6,061 nucleotides of DNA, from contig JAFGJU010000175.1 in NCBI GenBank assembly GCA_016928935.1, forward strand, positions 1-6,061. Direction: 5' to 3'. Below are positions 1-5,984 of the stretch, one piece after another (positions within the stretch are counted from its first letter, which is position 1; each line of letters opens with the position of its first letter). Below the pieces are notes generated by a model. The model was not told the DNA's origin. It saw only the letters and a program-made list of their open reading frames with translations, and did not search any database. The stretch comes from Candidatus Eiseniibacteriota bacterium. GTDB lineage: Bacteria > Eisenbacteria > RBG-16-71-46 > JAFGJU01. Both the position numbers and the translations under genes were made by a program.

Positions 1-140
1 CCGCGCCGGGCTCTTTGCCTGTTCGCGTCCGGAGGCCTTCTGCCCGCCAACCTTCACGCAACACGGCGCTCGCACCTTACTGGGGTCTGAGCAGCAGCCT
101 CGGCGTGAGAGGCATCGCCCTCTTCACCGTTCGGTGCCGT

Positions 141-172
141 CGGCGGGCGTCCTTGTCTTTGCTGGCCCGCCG
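141..172. repeat. 8-bp GC inverted repeat with 16-nt spacer
   Basis: CGGCGGGC at 141-148 is the exact reverse complement of GCCCGCCG at 165-172, separated by 16 nt. It could form a GC-only stem in RNA from either strand. There is no T-run on either side, so it does not look like a classical terminator. In such GC-rich sequence an 8-bp match may be chance. Confidence 0.3.
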
Positions 173-202
173 GGCGCAAACGCGCGAAAAGCCGGGTTAG
201 CG

Positions 203-387
203 TATTCTCCGCAGTTTCTCGGAGCGCCGCGCCGACCGGAACAGCCTCTCGTTGAAGGAGAACTGCGTCGTGGTGGTGCCGGCCGCCGGCGGCCGCTAGG
301 ACGGCGAATACGACGCATAATACGGCGACGTCTTTCGCGGAAACTGCGGACACTCCCAACTATCCGCCGTTATTCTCCGCAGTTCTC
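203..387. repeat. cluster of four CGCAGTT/AACTGCG repeats
   Basis: A 14-bp exact direct repeat, TATTCTCCGCAGTT, lies at 203-216 and 371-384, and both copies run on into CTCG with a one-base indel. Two inverted copies lie between them: AACTGCGGA at 342-350 pairs exactly with TCCGCAGTT at 376-384, and GAGAACTGCG at 258-267 pairs exactly with CGCAGTTCTC at 378-387. The 7-bp core therefore occurs four times in about 175 bp in the order plus, minus, minus, plus. Such arrangements are typical of binding arms for recombinases or regulators. No protein in this window can be tied to them from sequence alone. An alternative is the terminal region of a decayed insertion element. Confidence 0.6.
280..295. 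repeat. 16-bp perfect palindrome
   Basis: CGGCCGCCGGCGGCCG at 280-295 equals its own reverse complement and lies between the second and third copies of the CGCAGTT repeat cluster. It is made only of G and C, which raises the odds of a chance palindrome. It could be a protein-binding dyad at the centre of the cluster or part of a cruciform. Confidence 0.45.
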
Positions 388-581
388 GTGCTTGACCGTC
401 GAAGTCCAGGCGGCATTCGAGCGAGTTTCCGGGTTTAGGCGTTTCTTCGGCGGAGCTTAGCCCGGAGAATCGCTCGGTTGCGCCCGCCGGGCCCGTCCGG
501 GGGTTAGGTGCCAAGTGGCTCGCCGGGTTTGCCGCATCAAGCCGTGGCACATGGCTTTCTCGCCGGCCGTGGGGTGTCCCC

Positions 582-623
582 AGTCCGGCGTTTGACTGCC
601 AGGAGTCCGCAGGTTGACTGCCA
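582..623. repeat. two tandem 22-bp repeat units
   Basis: Unit one (582-601) and unit two (604-623) have a 22-bp period. Each begins AGTCCG and ends TTGACTGCCA, and 17 of 20 positions agree, with the differences confined to the four bases between the two blocks. Two helical turns of spacing place the copies on the same face of DNA, which suits a regulator or recombinase site. The second unit runs straight into the hairpin at 621-654. No third copy is visible. Confidence 0.5.
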
Positions 624-654
624 CCCAGACGGATTCCGACGCGGAATCCGGTGG
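621..654 (-). terminator. strong hairpin downstream of the operon, no T-run
   Basis: GGATTCCG at 631-638 pairs perfectly with CGGAATCC at 642-649 around a 3-nt loop. CCACC at 621-625 can pair with GGTGG at 650-654 across a 5-nt one-sided bulge. The structure lies about 120 nt beyond the stop codon of the last operon gene, so the operon transcript would fold here. There is no U-tract on the transcript side, so a classical intrinsic terminator is not supported. A 3' protective stem or a protein-binding dyad is equally possible. Confidence 0.35.
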
Positions 655-773
655 TTACGTGCTGTTCGACAGCGGTGCCAGACGACGGGGAGGTCGCGCT
701 GGAGGTGCGCCGAACAGCCCTCCATCCACTGGACTTCCCAGGCGATGCCGTCGATTCCTCGTGAGTCTTCCCG

Positions 774-1859
774 TCATCGGCGGGTCCCCCAAAGACGTGC
801 GATGCCCACCGTGATCATGGGGCCGACCAGCACAAGCAGGAAACCGTACGCCATCGCAGAATACCCTTGAGCCACAAGGGCTATGATTCCCACCTTCGCC
901 AAGATCATGGCCGCCGCGAGGAACGCCGCCGTCAGGAGCCCGCGGGTAACCATGCCGAGGTGCCGACCCGTCCGTTCCTCCAGGTGCTTGTCTGCTCGGT
1001 CCACAATCGCGAACGTTAGACCTACCGCGGTATCGAGCAACGTCCATACCAAGATGAGGTAGTAGGCCACAAGCAGCCACCATCTCCCTGTTGCGACCAC
1101 AACATCGTGCAGAGGGACCGGGGACGCGAGTGTACTCGCTGAGCCACCAAGCACTGCCGTCGCTACTAGACCCATCGGCACCACAATCAGCAGCGCCGCC
1201 GCGACCGACGATGCGACGACCTCAGCGCGGGTCCGCAGAAGGTCAAACGCGTAGAGGCATGCAGGCAATGCCACGGCGTTGTAGCATACGTACTCAAGCC
1301 CGCTTAGTGCCCAACCATTCACTCGGCCGTGGGCAAGAATGTCCCTCCACGCACCCGCTCGCGACAGACTAGCAATAGCGAAGAGCCCGTACCCGGCGCT
1401 CAGGATGGTGGCGCCAATCAGCTTGGTTGCCATCACAGCGGTCCTGCCCCAGGCAACGATAGCGGCACCCAGAACCACGGCGCCCATCACTCCCACCGCA
1501 GCAGGAAGCGCCACCACGCGAAACAACACCTCGACGGCGGCCGATACCACGATCGCGCACACCAAGACCGCCATTGCACCATAGATCAGATCCAGGACCG
1601 GCCACGCCGGTCCCAAGAAGACACGCGCCCACGACCGGTAGTCGAAGACGCGATACACGCGTGCGATCTCGGCGGCCAGGAAGAACAGGATCCCGAATCC
1701 GACGGCCGACACCACGAGGACACCGATGCCCCCCAGGCCGTGGCGAACGCAGTACTCCACGATCTCTCGGCCAGTCGCGAATCCGCCGCCAGTAACAACA
1801 GACTGGAAGACAAGGCCTGGCACCAGCACGCGCGTCACACGCCTGAGCTGAACACTCAT
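774..1859 (-). CDS. YkvI-type LeuT-fold membrane protein
   Basis: This is a 361-residue integral membrane protein resembling the YkvI group (COG3949), uncharacterised proteins related to LeuT-fold (APC-like) transporters. Residues 22-35 read VTGGGFATGREIVE, matching the family's unwound first helix (GxGFAxGxEI). Hydrophobic segments at about 10-24, 43-65, 87-110, 117-137, 143-165, 187-207, 214-237, 258-285, 306-328 and 331-355 give about ten helices, the count expected for the group. The substrate is unknown for the family; by fold it should move an amino acid, nucleobase, ion or similar small solute across the inner membrane. The ATG start is well set, with GGAGG six bases upstream. It is the last gene of a three-gene operon and starts 15 nt after the preceding stop. 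No frameshift or truncation is visible. I am confident of the fold and not of the substrate. Confidence 0.85.
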   Translation of the reverse strand: MSVQLRRVTRVLVPGLVFQSVVTGGGFATGREIVEYCVRHGLGGIGVLVVSAVGFGILFFLAAEIARVYRVFDYRSWARVFLGPAWPVLDLIYGAMAVLVCAIVVSAAVEVLFRVVALPAAVGVMGAVVLGAAIVAWGRTAVMATKLIGATILSAGYGLFAIASLSRAGAWRDILAHGRVNGWALSGLEYVCYNAVALPACLYAFDLLRTRAEVVASSVAAALLIVVPMGLVATAVLGGSASTLASPVPLHDVVVATGRWWLLVAYYLILVWTLLDTAVGLTFAIVDRADKHLEERTGRHLGMVTRGLLTAAFLAAAMILAKVGIIALVAQGYSAMAYGFLLVLVGPMITVGIARLWGTRR

Positions 1860-1865
1860 AGGCAG

Positions 1866-1870
1866 CCTCC
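1866..1870 (-). promoter_or_regulatory. RBS of the YkvI-like gene
   Basis: GGAGG on the minus strand lies six bases before the ATG at 1859-1857, inside the 15-nt gap after the preceding stop codon. It fixes the start and supports translation from a shared mRNA. Confidence 0.8.
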
Positions 1871-1874
1871 GTTG

Positions 1875-3434
1875 CTATGGCGTCCTCAGCAAGTCGGGCA
1901 AGGGGAGTACCCGCCGCACCGCCGCGAGTATCAGAGCCACGAGCCCCGCCTCCTTGTCGGGTGTCACGCCGAGATCTGCCCACACGTATGGCAGGAAGTA
2001 GTATGGAGGGTGTTCGTTTGCCACGAGCTCACTGAAGAGGAGCACACCCCATTCCGCGGTACGTTCCGCAAAAGCTGCCTGATCCACAGCGTAGAGTCGC
2101 CAGGACTGCTCCCCACCCTCGCAACCGCAGGACTTGAACCAGGACGCAACGGCGCGATGGAGTTGTTTGTCGCGGCGCCCGAACCAGTGAGCGAAGCTGA
2201 GGAGATCGGCAAGGAAGCGTCCACGGTCGAGAGGGGCGATTGCGTGGAGTGATCGCTCGATCTTGGACTGCTCCTGATCGTCGAGCATGAGGCAGTGCGT
2301 CCTGGCGTCGGATGGATCAGGATAGCGTGCGTAGAGGAGTCCCGAAGGAAAGTAGTATGGATGCACTGTCAAGTGCGGAGGCTCGGCTGCCGTCTCGCGG
2401 TCAAAGTAGTAGTCGCTGAAGTACAGAGAGGCCTGGGAATCATATGCCGGCTCCTTGCCGATAGCGAGCGAGAGAGTCCGAAACGGCTCGTCGAAGTCCC
2501 GTTCGCGGCGGACGGCGAGCTTCAGGCATGAGTCGTAGCGCGCTTGATGGAAGTATTGGAGGAAGAAGTAGAGAAACGTGGAGCGATCAAGGCGTCTTAG
2601 GTTCGACAGGACCGTCCGAAGGACCGAGGTGGCTGGCAGAAGCGCCCGATTGAGGAGGGGCAGCTTCAAGAGATCGAGCTCGGGTTGCCTCTGGCTTCGA
2701 AGCTCCAGTGACGCGAGCATGTCGTTGACTTCGTCGGGCGTGTAGCGGCGCGTGTCCACCGCAGGGCCCCAGAGTGCTCGTGCTAGCTGCACGTATTCTG
2801 ACGCGAGGATCTCGACGTCGTTGAATGCCCGCTTGTCTGGGAGGGTCGTGGTCTCGCAGTTGTCGACTTCGACCCTGAGTGGATCGACTGCGGCATCAAG
2901 CAGGGAGTAGAGGCCTCGGCGCCACCTCGCATTGATGGCGAGATTCGCCTCGGCCTTGAGGTCCATCACCACCCAGTTGTAGGCTGCCCACGTGGACCCG
3001 GCGAGCATTAGACGCAGGGGCAACGCTAGACCGCACGCTACTCTCAGGCAGCGCCCAAGTTCTGCGAGGAGGGCCGCTGAGTCCCAGGTCGGGCTGAGCG
3101 TGTGGCAGAGAAGGATGCCCTTCAGGTGGTCGATGTTGCGCAGGTTGTCCGACGGATACGCCTCCAGCCACGACCGGGGGGGCGTGGCGTCGTTGGCGGG
3201 CTCAGACCAACGCATGACGAGCTCGGGCAGGACCGACCAGAGTCGCTCGACTGCACAAGCCGGTAATCGGTACGTCTCCGCGACCATGGTTCGGGGTGCC
3301 CTAGGCCCTTGGCCTTGGTCCCTTCCGCGACGGACGCGCTCCCATCTTGCGACGAGACGTCTTTCGATACCCGACGCGAGGGCCAGTCGCGGCTGACCCT
3401 CCCCAGGGGCGGCCTTGTGGCCGTTTGCTGACAA
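1875..3434 (-). CDS. uncharacterised 519-residue protein, middle operon gene
   Basis: I do not recognise this family. It looks soluble, with no signal peptide and no clear membrane helix. The first 49 residues are Arg/Gly/Pro-rich and probably disordered; the folded part seems to begin near Met50. Visible features: a strand-then-loop segment RLMLAGSTWAAYNW at 141-154, which reads like an alpha/beta core with a Gly-Ser turn; a helical, aromatic-rich stretch FLYFFLQYFHQARYDSC at 287-303; SLYFSDYYFDR at 336-346; HPYYFPSGLLYARYPDP at 358-374; CLMLDDQEQSKIERS at 381-395; a CGC cluster near 436-438; and a Tyr/Phe-rich block HPPYYFLPYVWADLG at 475-489. The start used is TTG at 3434, with GAGG five bases upstream and a 10-nt gap to the previous stop. 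The in-frame ATG at 3287 (residue 50) has no good SD but is the main alternative. The dense aromatic motifs and coherent frame argue for a real, constrained protein. Function is unknown. Confidence 0.75.
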   Translation of the reverse strand: MSANGHKAAPGEGQPRLALASGIERRLVARWERVRRGRDQGQGPRAPRTMVAETYRLPACAVERLWSVLPELVMRWSEPANDATPPRSWLEAYPSDNLRNIDHLKGILLCHTLSPTWDSAALLAELGRCLRVACGLALPLRLMLAGSTWAAYNWVVMDLKAEANLAINARWRRGLYSLLDAAVDPLRVEVDNCETTTLPDKRAFNDVEILASEYVQLARALWGPAVDTRRYTPDEVNDMLASLELRSQRQPELDLLKLPLLNRALLPATSVLRTVLSNLRRLDRSTFLYFFLQYFHQARYDSCLKLAVRRERDFDEPFRTLSLAIGKEPAYDSQASLYFSDYYFDRETAAEPPHLTVHPYYFPSGLLYARYPDPSDARTHCLMLDDQEQSKIERSLHAIAPLDRGRFLADLLSFAHWFGRRDKQLHRAVASWFKSCGCEGGEQSWRLYAVDQAAFAERTAEWGVLLFSELVANEHPPYYFLPYVWADLGVTPDKEAGLVALILAAVRRVLPLPDLLRTP

Positions 3435-3439
3435 GGGGG

Positions 3440-3443
3440 CCTC
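3440..3443 (-). promoter_or_regulatory. RBS supporting a TTG start
   Basis: GAGG on the minus strand lies five bases before TTG at 3434-3432, between the preceding stop codon (3447-3445) and this start. It favours the TTG start over the in-frame ATG at 3287, which lacks a recognisable SD. Confidence 0.55.
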
Positions 3444-3444
3444 G

Positions 3445-4293
3445 CTACTTCTGTGGACACGCTGGAACTGCCGTCGCTTCCTGGAGGAGCCGGTCGAAGA
3501 ACTGAGAGGCAGCTTCGCGTAGGGTGGGCTGAACCGTCAGCAGAGACCATCGGATTGCATGGTCCCGCTCATATGTGTGGGTGAGGAGAAGGTAGTTGTT
3601 GTCGTACAGGACGACGTCGCTGGTGCGGAGCTTCTCTAGCCAACCGGTATAGGTGGGGTTCTCCAGCGCTTGCAGGGGTAGCTCGCGAACCTCGACGCCG
3701 ACCGCGCGATGCAGACACGCGACTCTGCGGAGTCCTTGCTGATGACCACGCAGCTTCGGGTCATAGAGCATGATCCTGACGACGCGAACGCCGCGGGAGA
3801 TTGCATCCTTCTGAATCGTGCGCCCAGAGCCACCTGGCCCAAAGAACTCCCAGTCATTCGCGGCCACCAGATTGGTCGCAAGGACGCGATTGTGCGCTCG
3901 CCGGAAGAGCGTTTCCCAGGTATTGAAGACCTCGTCCCGATCGATGAGGAGCTGGCCTGCGGGAAGGAGCTCTAGGCGATGATTCAGGAGCCGGAGTCCG
4001 CGGACAAAGAGGTCGCGCGCCTGCGGATCCGGGTAATCAGCGATGAAGCGTTCGGCCTTGTCATAAGGCGTTGGATGATCAAGAAGGTGCTCGAGACGTG
4101 TGAGCGTTCGCAGAGACATGAAGGCTGTGGAGGTAACATGGCCTGCGAACGCGCCGAGAAGCCCGAAGAGGAAAGCCTTGCCAAGAGCCCGGCGTTTGTC
4201 TTGAGCCGTTGGCGGGTCAGCCACGAGCTTCAGGAGTGTGCTCGCCACGAATCCGACGAGGGCCGCCACGAGTGAGATCGAGACGGGCGTCAT
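3445..4293 (-). CDS. membrane-anchored PLD-like protein lacking HKD
   Basis: This is a 282-residue protein and the first gene of the operon. Using numbering from the upstream ATG, two hydrophobic segments (about 8-27 and 41-61) form an N-terminal hairpin anchor, followed by a linker of roughly 60 residues. From about 122 the order of elements resembles the phospholipase-D-like fold seen in sensory or nuclease-related proteins: a helix with W128-LF, a strand with VLATNLVAANDWEFFG (138-153), a strand RGVRVVRIMLYDP (169-181), a strand GVEVRELPL (201-209), a strand SDVVLYDNNYLLLT (227-240) and a terminal helix ASQFFDRLLQEA (264-275). The HxK and D residues that form the catalytic HKD site are not present where expected, so phosphodiesterase activity is doubtful. 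A ligand-sensing or scaffolding role at the membrane is inferred. Two in-frame ATGs exist, at 4299 and 4293. GGAGG directly abuts the first and lies six bases from the second, so 4293 is chosen. The family assignment rests on pattern alone. Confidence 0.7.
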   Translation of the reverse strand: MTPVSISLVAALVGFVASTLLKLVADPPTAQDKRRALGKAFLFGLLGAFAGHVTSTAFMSLRTLTRLEHLLDHPTPYDKAERFIADYPDPQARDLFVRGLRLLNHRLELLPAGQLLIDRDEVFNTWETLFRRAHNRVLATNLVAANDWEFFGPGGSGRTIQKDAISRGVRVVRIMLYDPKLRGHQQGLRRVACLHRAVGVEVRELPLQALENPTYTGWLEKLRTSDVVLYDNNYLLLTHTYERDHAIRWSLLTVQPTLREAASQFFDRLLQEATAVPACPQK

Positions 4294-4299
4294 AGGCAT

Positions 4300-4304
4300 C
4301 CTCC
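4300..4304 (-). promoter_or_regulatory. RBS deciding the start of the PLD-like gene
   Basis: GGAGG on the minus strand is followed immediately by ATGCCTATG. Spacing to the first ATG (4299) is zero, too close for initiation; spacing to the second (4293) is six bases, which is ideal. The second ATG is therefore the likely start. Confidence 0.7.
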
Positions 4305-4363
4305 GTGTGCGCGATTTCCCTTGTGCCCCAGCGAGGCGCGTTCGCTAGGGCGAGGATCGGCGG

Positions 4364-4399
4364 AGTCTAGCAGACCAAAGATGACCCCGCATCTATGCG
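4364..4399 (-). promoter_or_regulatory. weak candidate operon promoter with dyad
   Basis: On the minus strand an extended -10-like TGCTAGACT lies at 4372-4364 (four of six bases match TATAAT, plus the TG). It would start a transcript near 4357 with a leader of about 60 nt before the PLD-like gene. No good TTGACA lies at the right distance. Where the -35 would fall there is an imperfect dyad, CGCAT-CT-ATGCG (4388-4399), that could be an operator. Both sites are short and speculative. Confidence 0.2.
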
Positions 4400-4612
4400 A
4401 CGAGACGCGTGAGCGGGCCGAGCGCCGGGGATGGCGCGGGGCGCCGTGTCGAACGCCGTTGTCGCCCTGCACTGAAAACGGTTCTTCCGCACTTCGTGTG
4501 CTCCTCAGCAAGCTGGCAAGGGCTCGAACCCGAGGACGCGAGCGACCTTGGTGCATACTGTAAGTCGAGCGGGCAGTCCCCTCGCCTGGAAGCCTCTGGT
4601 CCCACCCGGCCG
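4373..4612. other. intergenic stretch without a gene
   Basis: No supportable gene is visible between the operon's upstream region and the transposase scrap; short frames on both strands look like noise. The part nearest 4543-4612, just downstream of the decayed transposase reading frame, may be the non-coding end of that insertion sequence. I cannot define its terminal repeat because the partner end is absent from the window. Confidence 0.4.
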
Positions 4613-4800
4613 TCATGCAGCGAGGGTCAGCCGTCCCATGATGTTCAGCACCTTGCCTCCGATCTTCGTTTCCGCCTCTGCGTCTCCAGGGATCGCCCTC
4701 GCAGGCTTCTCCCAACCAGGGTCTTGAAGCGGTACATCGCAACCCCACGACGCTGCGGCGGGTGTAGCCGCTCACCCGCTCCCACCGCTTCCGCCCCAAC
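4613..4800 (-). pseudogene. IS5-like transposase C-terminal remnant
   Basis: Three consecutive reading frames on the minus strand together resemble the last 60 or so residues of IS5-family DDE transposases. Frame one (about 4796-4740) gives GRKRWERVSGYTRRSVV. Frame two (4737-4678) gives MYRFKTLVGRSLRGRSLETQ. Frame three (about 4680-4616, stop 4615-4613) gives AETKIGGKVLNIMGRL. IS5-type proteins commonly end in this order: a WxRxSGYxRRS block, a YRFKxLxGxxLRAR block, then QxxEAxIxxxVLNRM. The frame changes mean at least two indels, and nothing upstream of about 4800 continues the match, so it is a broken 3' fragment. The catalytic DDE residues lie outside it. The identification is from remembered family pattern and was not searched. 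Confidence 0.55.
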
Positions 4801-4818
4801 AGGAGAGCACTAAGAAAC

Positions 4819-4831
4819 GGGGGCAGGCACC
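4819..4831 (+). repeat. G-run/CAGGCACC motif, possible element end
   Basis: GGGGGCAGGCACC follows AAGAAAC between the transposase scrap and the pRiA4b-like gene. Near-identical motifs (GGGGACAGGCACC) are, from general memory, recurrent intergenic repeats in several GC-rich bacteria, often near Y1-type transposases. Only one copy is present here, so assignment as a repeat rests on that recollection. Confidence 0.25.
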
Positions 4832-4849
4832 GGGGTAGGCTTGGGCGCC

Positions 4850-5620
4850 ATGGCCCCTGGACGCCTCGCGTCGACCCAGGCGTACACGCTCCGGGTGGTC
4901 CTGCGAGGCATCAGCCCGTTGGTCTGGCGCCGCTTGCTCGTCCGGGCTGACTCCACAATCGCCGACCTGCACGACGTCCTCCAATTGGCCTTCGGCTGGA
5001 GCGACGAGCACTTGAACCGCTTCTTCATCCACGGCCGCGAGTACGGCTTCGAACACGAGGGCGGCATCTGGTTCCGGCGGCCCGGCCACGAGGTCGTGCT
5101 CGGCGGATTGGGCCTGCGTGCCCCAGAGAGGTTCACCTACGAGTACGACCCGGGCGACAGCTGGGTGCACGACGTGCATCTGGAGGCCTCTCGGACGCTC
5201 GACCCAAGACGGACCTATCCGGTCTGCATCGGGGGGCGTCGCGCCGCGCCGCCCGAAGACTGTGGAGGTCCGGCAGCCTTCATGGAGTCGCGCTGGCGCT
5301 GCCGACTCCAAGCCCGGTGCAGCCCGGCGGAATTCGAGGAAATCGGAGAGCTACTGCAGCTGGACGAAGACGATGAGGAGTGCCGCCGCCCTTGCCGAGG
5401 ATGTCCGCGAAGACCGCCCTCCCCTCACGCTCCTGAAGGTCCTCCATCCGGAGCGCCACCAGCTCGCTTCTCCGAAGGGCGCAGCCGAGGAGGACGGCCA
5501 GGATCGCGCGATCGCGCTTTCCCCGGAGACTGCCGGTCCAGGGGCTCGCGAGGAGCCGCCCCGCCTCCGCGGCGTCGACCCAATTGCCGAGGCGGACGCC
5601 GTGGCGGCGCACGCCCTTGA
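4850..5620 (+). CDS. pRiA4b ORF-3 / IS1096 TnpR-passenger family, 3' fused
   Basis: The product belongs to the plasmid pRiA4b ORF-3-like family (PF07929), small proteins carried by plasmids and insertion sequences; the molecular function is not established. From the ATG, YTLRVVLRGISPLVWRRLLV (12-31), DLHDVLQLAFGWSDEHLNRF (39-58), FTYEYDPGDSWVHDVHLE (95-112) and YPVCIGGRRAAPPEDCGG (123-140) are the family's characteristic blocks in order. The match fades near residue 177 (5380). From about 5383 the frame is antisense to a tyrosine recombinase and becomes Arg/Pro-rich until its stop at 5618-5620, so the last 80 residues are not native. Some relatives have a longer C-terminus, so the end is probably lost. 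TTG at 4841 is an alternative start; neither start has a strong SD. The gene may still express a chimeric protein, but it is best treated as 3'-disrupted. Confidence 0.75.
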   Translation: MAPGRLASTQAYTLRVVLRGISPLVWRRLLVRADSTIADLHDVLQLAFGWSDEHLNRFFIHGREYGFEHEGGIWFRRPGHEVVLGGLGLRAPERFTYEYDPGDSWVHDVHLEASRTLDPRRTYPVCIGGRRAAPPEDCGGPAAFMESRWRCRLQARCSPAEFEEIGELLQLDEDDEECRRPCRGCPRRPPSPHAPEGPPSGAPPARFSEGRSRGGRPGSRDRAFPGDCRSRGSRGAAPPPRRRPNCRGGRRGGARP

Positions 5621-5984
5621 CGCGCGCGATCGCCGCCGCGCGCGCGGGGTCGAGGAGGCCGTTGTCGGAGGCTTCGAGGGCGAGCTTTCGGATCGGGGCC
5701 AGGCGGAGGTTGATGGTGGAGGGGGCGCGGCCGCTCGCCTCGAGGTGGGCCCGGTACTCCTGAACCGAGGCCCTCGTGAAGGGGCGCGGCGGGAGCCACG
5801 CCAGGAACTCACGAAGACCCCTCCCGTACGCCCTCCGGGACTCGGGGCTCGTCACGGAGTCGAGCACGAGCGCGACGAGGCGCTCCCCCTCCGGGACCCC
5901 GCCGAGGGGCAAGAGAGCCCCCTCCTGGCGTCCGTTTTCGACGTCCTCCGGCATCCCCTCCATTTTACTTTCGAGAAGGAGCAT
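5280..5984 (-). pseudogene. truncated tyrosine recombinase (phage-type integrase)
   Basis: The minus-strand frame starts near 5984 (alternative ATGs at 5963 and 5954; none has an ideal SD). Residues about 33-115 form a SAM-like core-binding domain, with SPESRRAYGRGLREFLAWL at 46-64 and STINLRLAPIRKLALEA at 89-105. The catalytic domain begins near 134. CALRRSELVAL (168-178) carries the first catalytic Arg (R171), and ILGKGG (195-200) carries the beta-hairpin Lys (K198). Homology stops at about 5382, where GKGG would normally run into a KxRTVP segment. The HxxR box, the second His/Trp and the nucleophilic Tyr are all absent, about 100 residues short of the usual 300. The remaining 33 residues read antisense through the pRiA4b-like gene. 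The protein could bind DNA but cannot recombine it. GC is much higher than in the operon, pointing to a separate origin. Confidence 0.8.

Larger units (their letters stand above)
1..773. other. gene-free stretch with repeats, downstream of operon
   Basis: I see no supportable gene here. Open frames on both strands are short, overlap each other heavily, are Arg/Pro/Gly-rich and lack good SD sites. None reads like a known family. The stretch holds several repeats listed separately: the CGCAGTT cluster, a 16-bp palindrome, a GC-rich inverted repeat at 141-172, a 22-bp tandem repeat and a hairpin. The 3' end of the minus-strand operon (stop at 774-776) reads into it. The likely nature is non-coding or decayed mobile-element flank, which is an inference from the repeats and from the element debris at the other end of the window. 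Confidence 0.6.

Noticed and set aside
54..359. 101-codon minus-strand frame with a hydrophobic stretch (VAVLCVVFAVLAAAG)
   Set aside because: It starts at TTG with a poor SD, its sequence includes the repeat cluster and palindrome, and the rest is low-complexity. A real small membrane protein is possible but not supported.
360..510. Possible integron attC site (ACCTAAC on the minus strand at about 503-509)
   Set aside because: No matching GTTRRRY partner at proper spacing; the nearest (GTTGGGA near 356-362) breaks the consensus and the inner boxes are not visible.
1329..2252. 307-codon plus-strand open frame across the ends of two operon genes
   Set aside because: It is antisense to the YkvI-like gene and the unknown protein, very rich in His, Gln and Arg, and matches no family; it is a shadow of GC-rich coding sequence.
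4515..4535. tRNA-like T-arm (GGCTCGAACCC)
   Set aside because: The flanking bases do not form the 5-bp T stem, and no anticodon or acceptor arm can be folded around it.
4772..5311. 179-codon minus-strand open frame
   Set aside because: It lies opposite the well-supported pRiA4b-like gene and shows no domain-like sequence.
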